A stretch of 64,000 nt of DNA, from contig NZ_VSZO01000009.1 of the NCBI RefSeq assembly GCF_008312935.1, positions 345,613 through 409,612 of the forward strand, in the 5' to 3' direction. The translations under genes and the position numbers were made by a program. Below are positions 63,992 to 64,000 of the stretch, one piece after another. The notes beneath the pieces are model-generated. The model had not been told where the DNA came from, did not search any database, and saw only the letters and a list, made by a program, of their open reading frames with translations. This DNA comes from Roseiconus lacunae (GTDB lineage: Bacteria; Planctomycetota; Planctomycetia; Pirellulales; Pirellulaceae). Numbering within the stretch: position 1 is the stretch's first letter; each line of letters begins with the position of its first letter.

Positions 63992-64000
63992 GGGACTCCC

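Overview
The window reads as chromosomal DNA of a planctomycete, most likely a Pirellulales/Rhodopirellula-like bacterium. Family content shows this: a DUF1501, DUF1549/DUF1553, PPC-domain and WD40-cytochrome cluster, a BBP7 outer-membrane protein, an exosortase of the planctomycete XrtU type, a giant SdrD_B/DUF11 surface protein, DUF2617, a Minf_1886-like protein, and an ECF sigma factor with a large membrane anti-sigma. Gene density is ordinary. I saw no rRNA, tRNA, CRISPR array, transposase or prophage.

Layout. (1) 2-11146, plus strand: a co-directional cluster of a GTPase (cut by the window edge), a GAP1-N-like membrane protein, a large membrane solenoid/coiled-coil protein and a double GYF_2 membrane protein, followed by an anti-sigma/FecR-like protein overlapping a flippase-like membrane protein. 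This is the most system-like block. (2) 11403-13653: overlapping ECF sigma and anti-sigma genes. (3) 13777-14784: membrane PIN/TRAM protein. (4) 15184-23837, minus strand: four-gene planctomycete cytochrome/DUF1501 cluster, with a diverged tandem repeat of about 127 bp between the last two genes. (5) 24523-27307: a secreted protein and a divergent sulfatase with an atypical active-site signature. (6) 27362-32396, minus strand: cimA-valS-small gene, each overlapping the next, preceded by a leader with an intrinsic terminator 16 bases before the cimA ATG and a mutually exclusive antiterminator pairing. (7) 32705-39566, minus strand: membrane protein, TPR protein, exosortase U, and a Wzz/tyrosine autokinase, which form an exopolysaccharide/protein-sorting module. 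A sugar-nucleotide epimerase diverges from it. (8) 41389-42999: membrane protein and panE, ending in a strong bidirectional terminator shared with the 1408-residue DUF11 protein. (9) 47554-50878: BBP7 barrel protein and a divergent lipoprotein. (10) 50982-55839: DEAD-box helicase, HisA/HisF-related protein, DUF2617, a PabA/TrpG amidotransferase, an HExxH protein and a lipoprotein. (11) 56116-61296: small membrane protein, then a pentaheme cytochrome coupled by TAATG to an outer-membrane barrel protein. (12) pdxJ and a FlgI-like lipoprotein with HEAT-like repeats.

Working together: the exosortase, TPR protein, autokinase, epimerase and DUF11 protein plausibly build and decorate the cell surface. 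The cytochrome and barrel look like an envelope redox pair. The GTPase cluster looks like a membrane-anchored NTPase signalling or conflict complex. All assignments come from reading the sequence without database searches.
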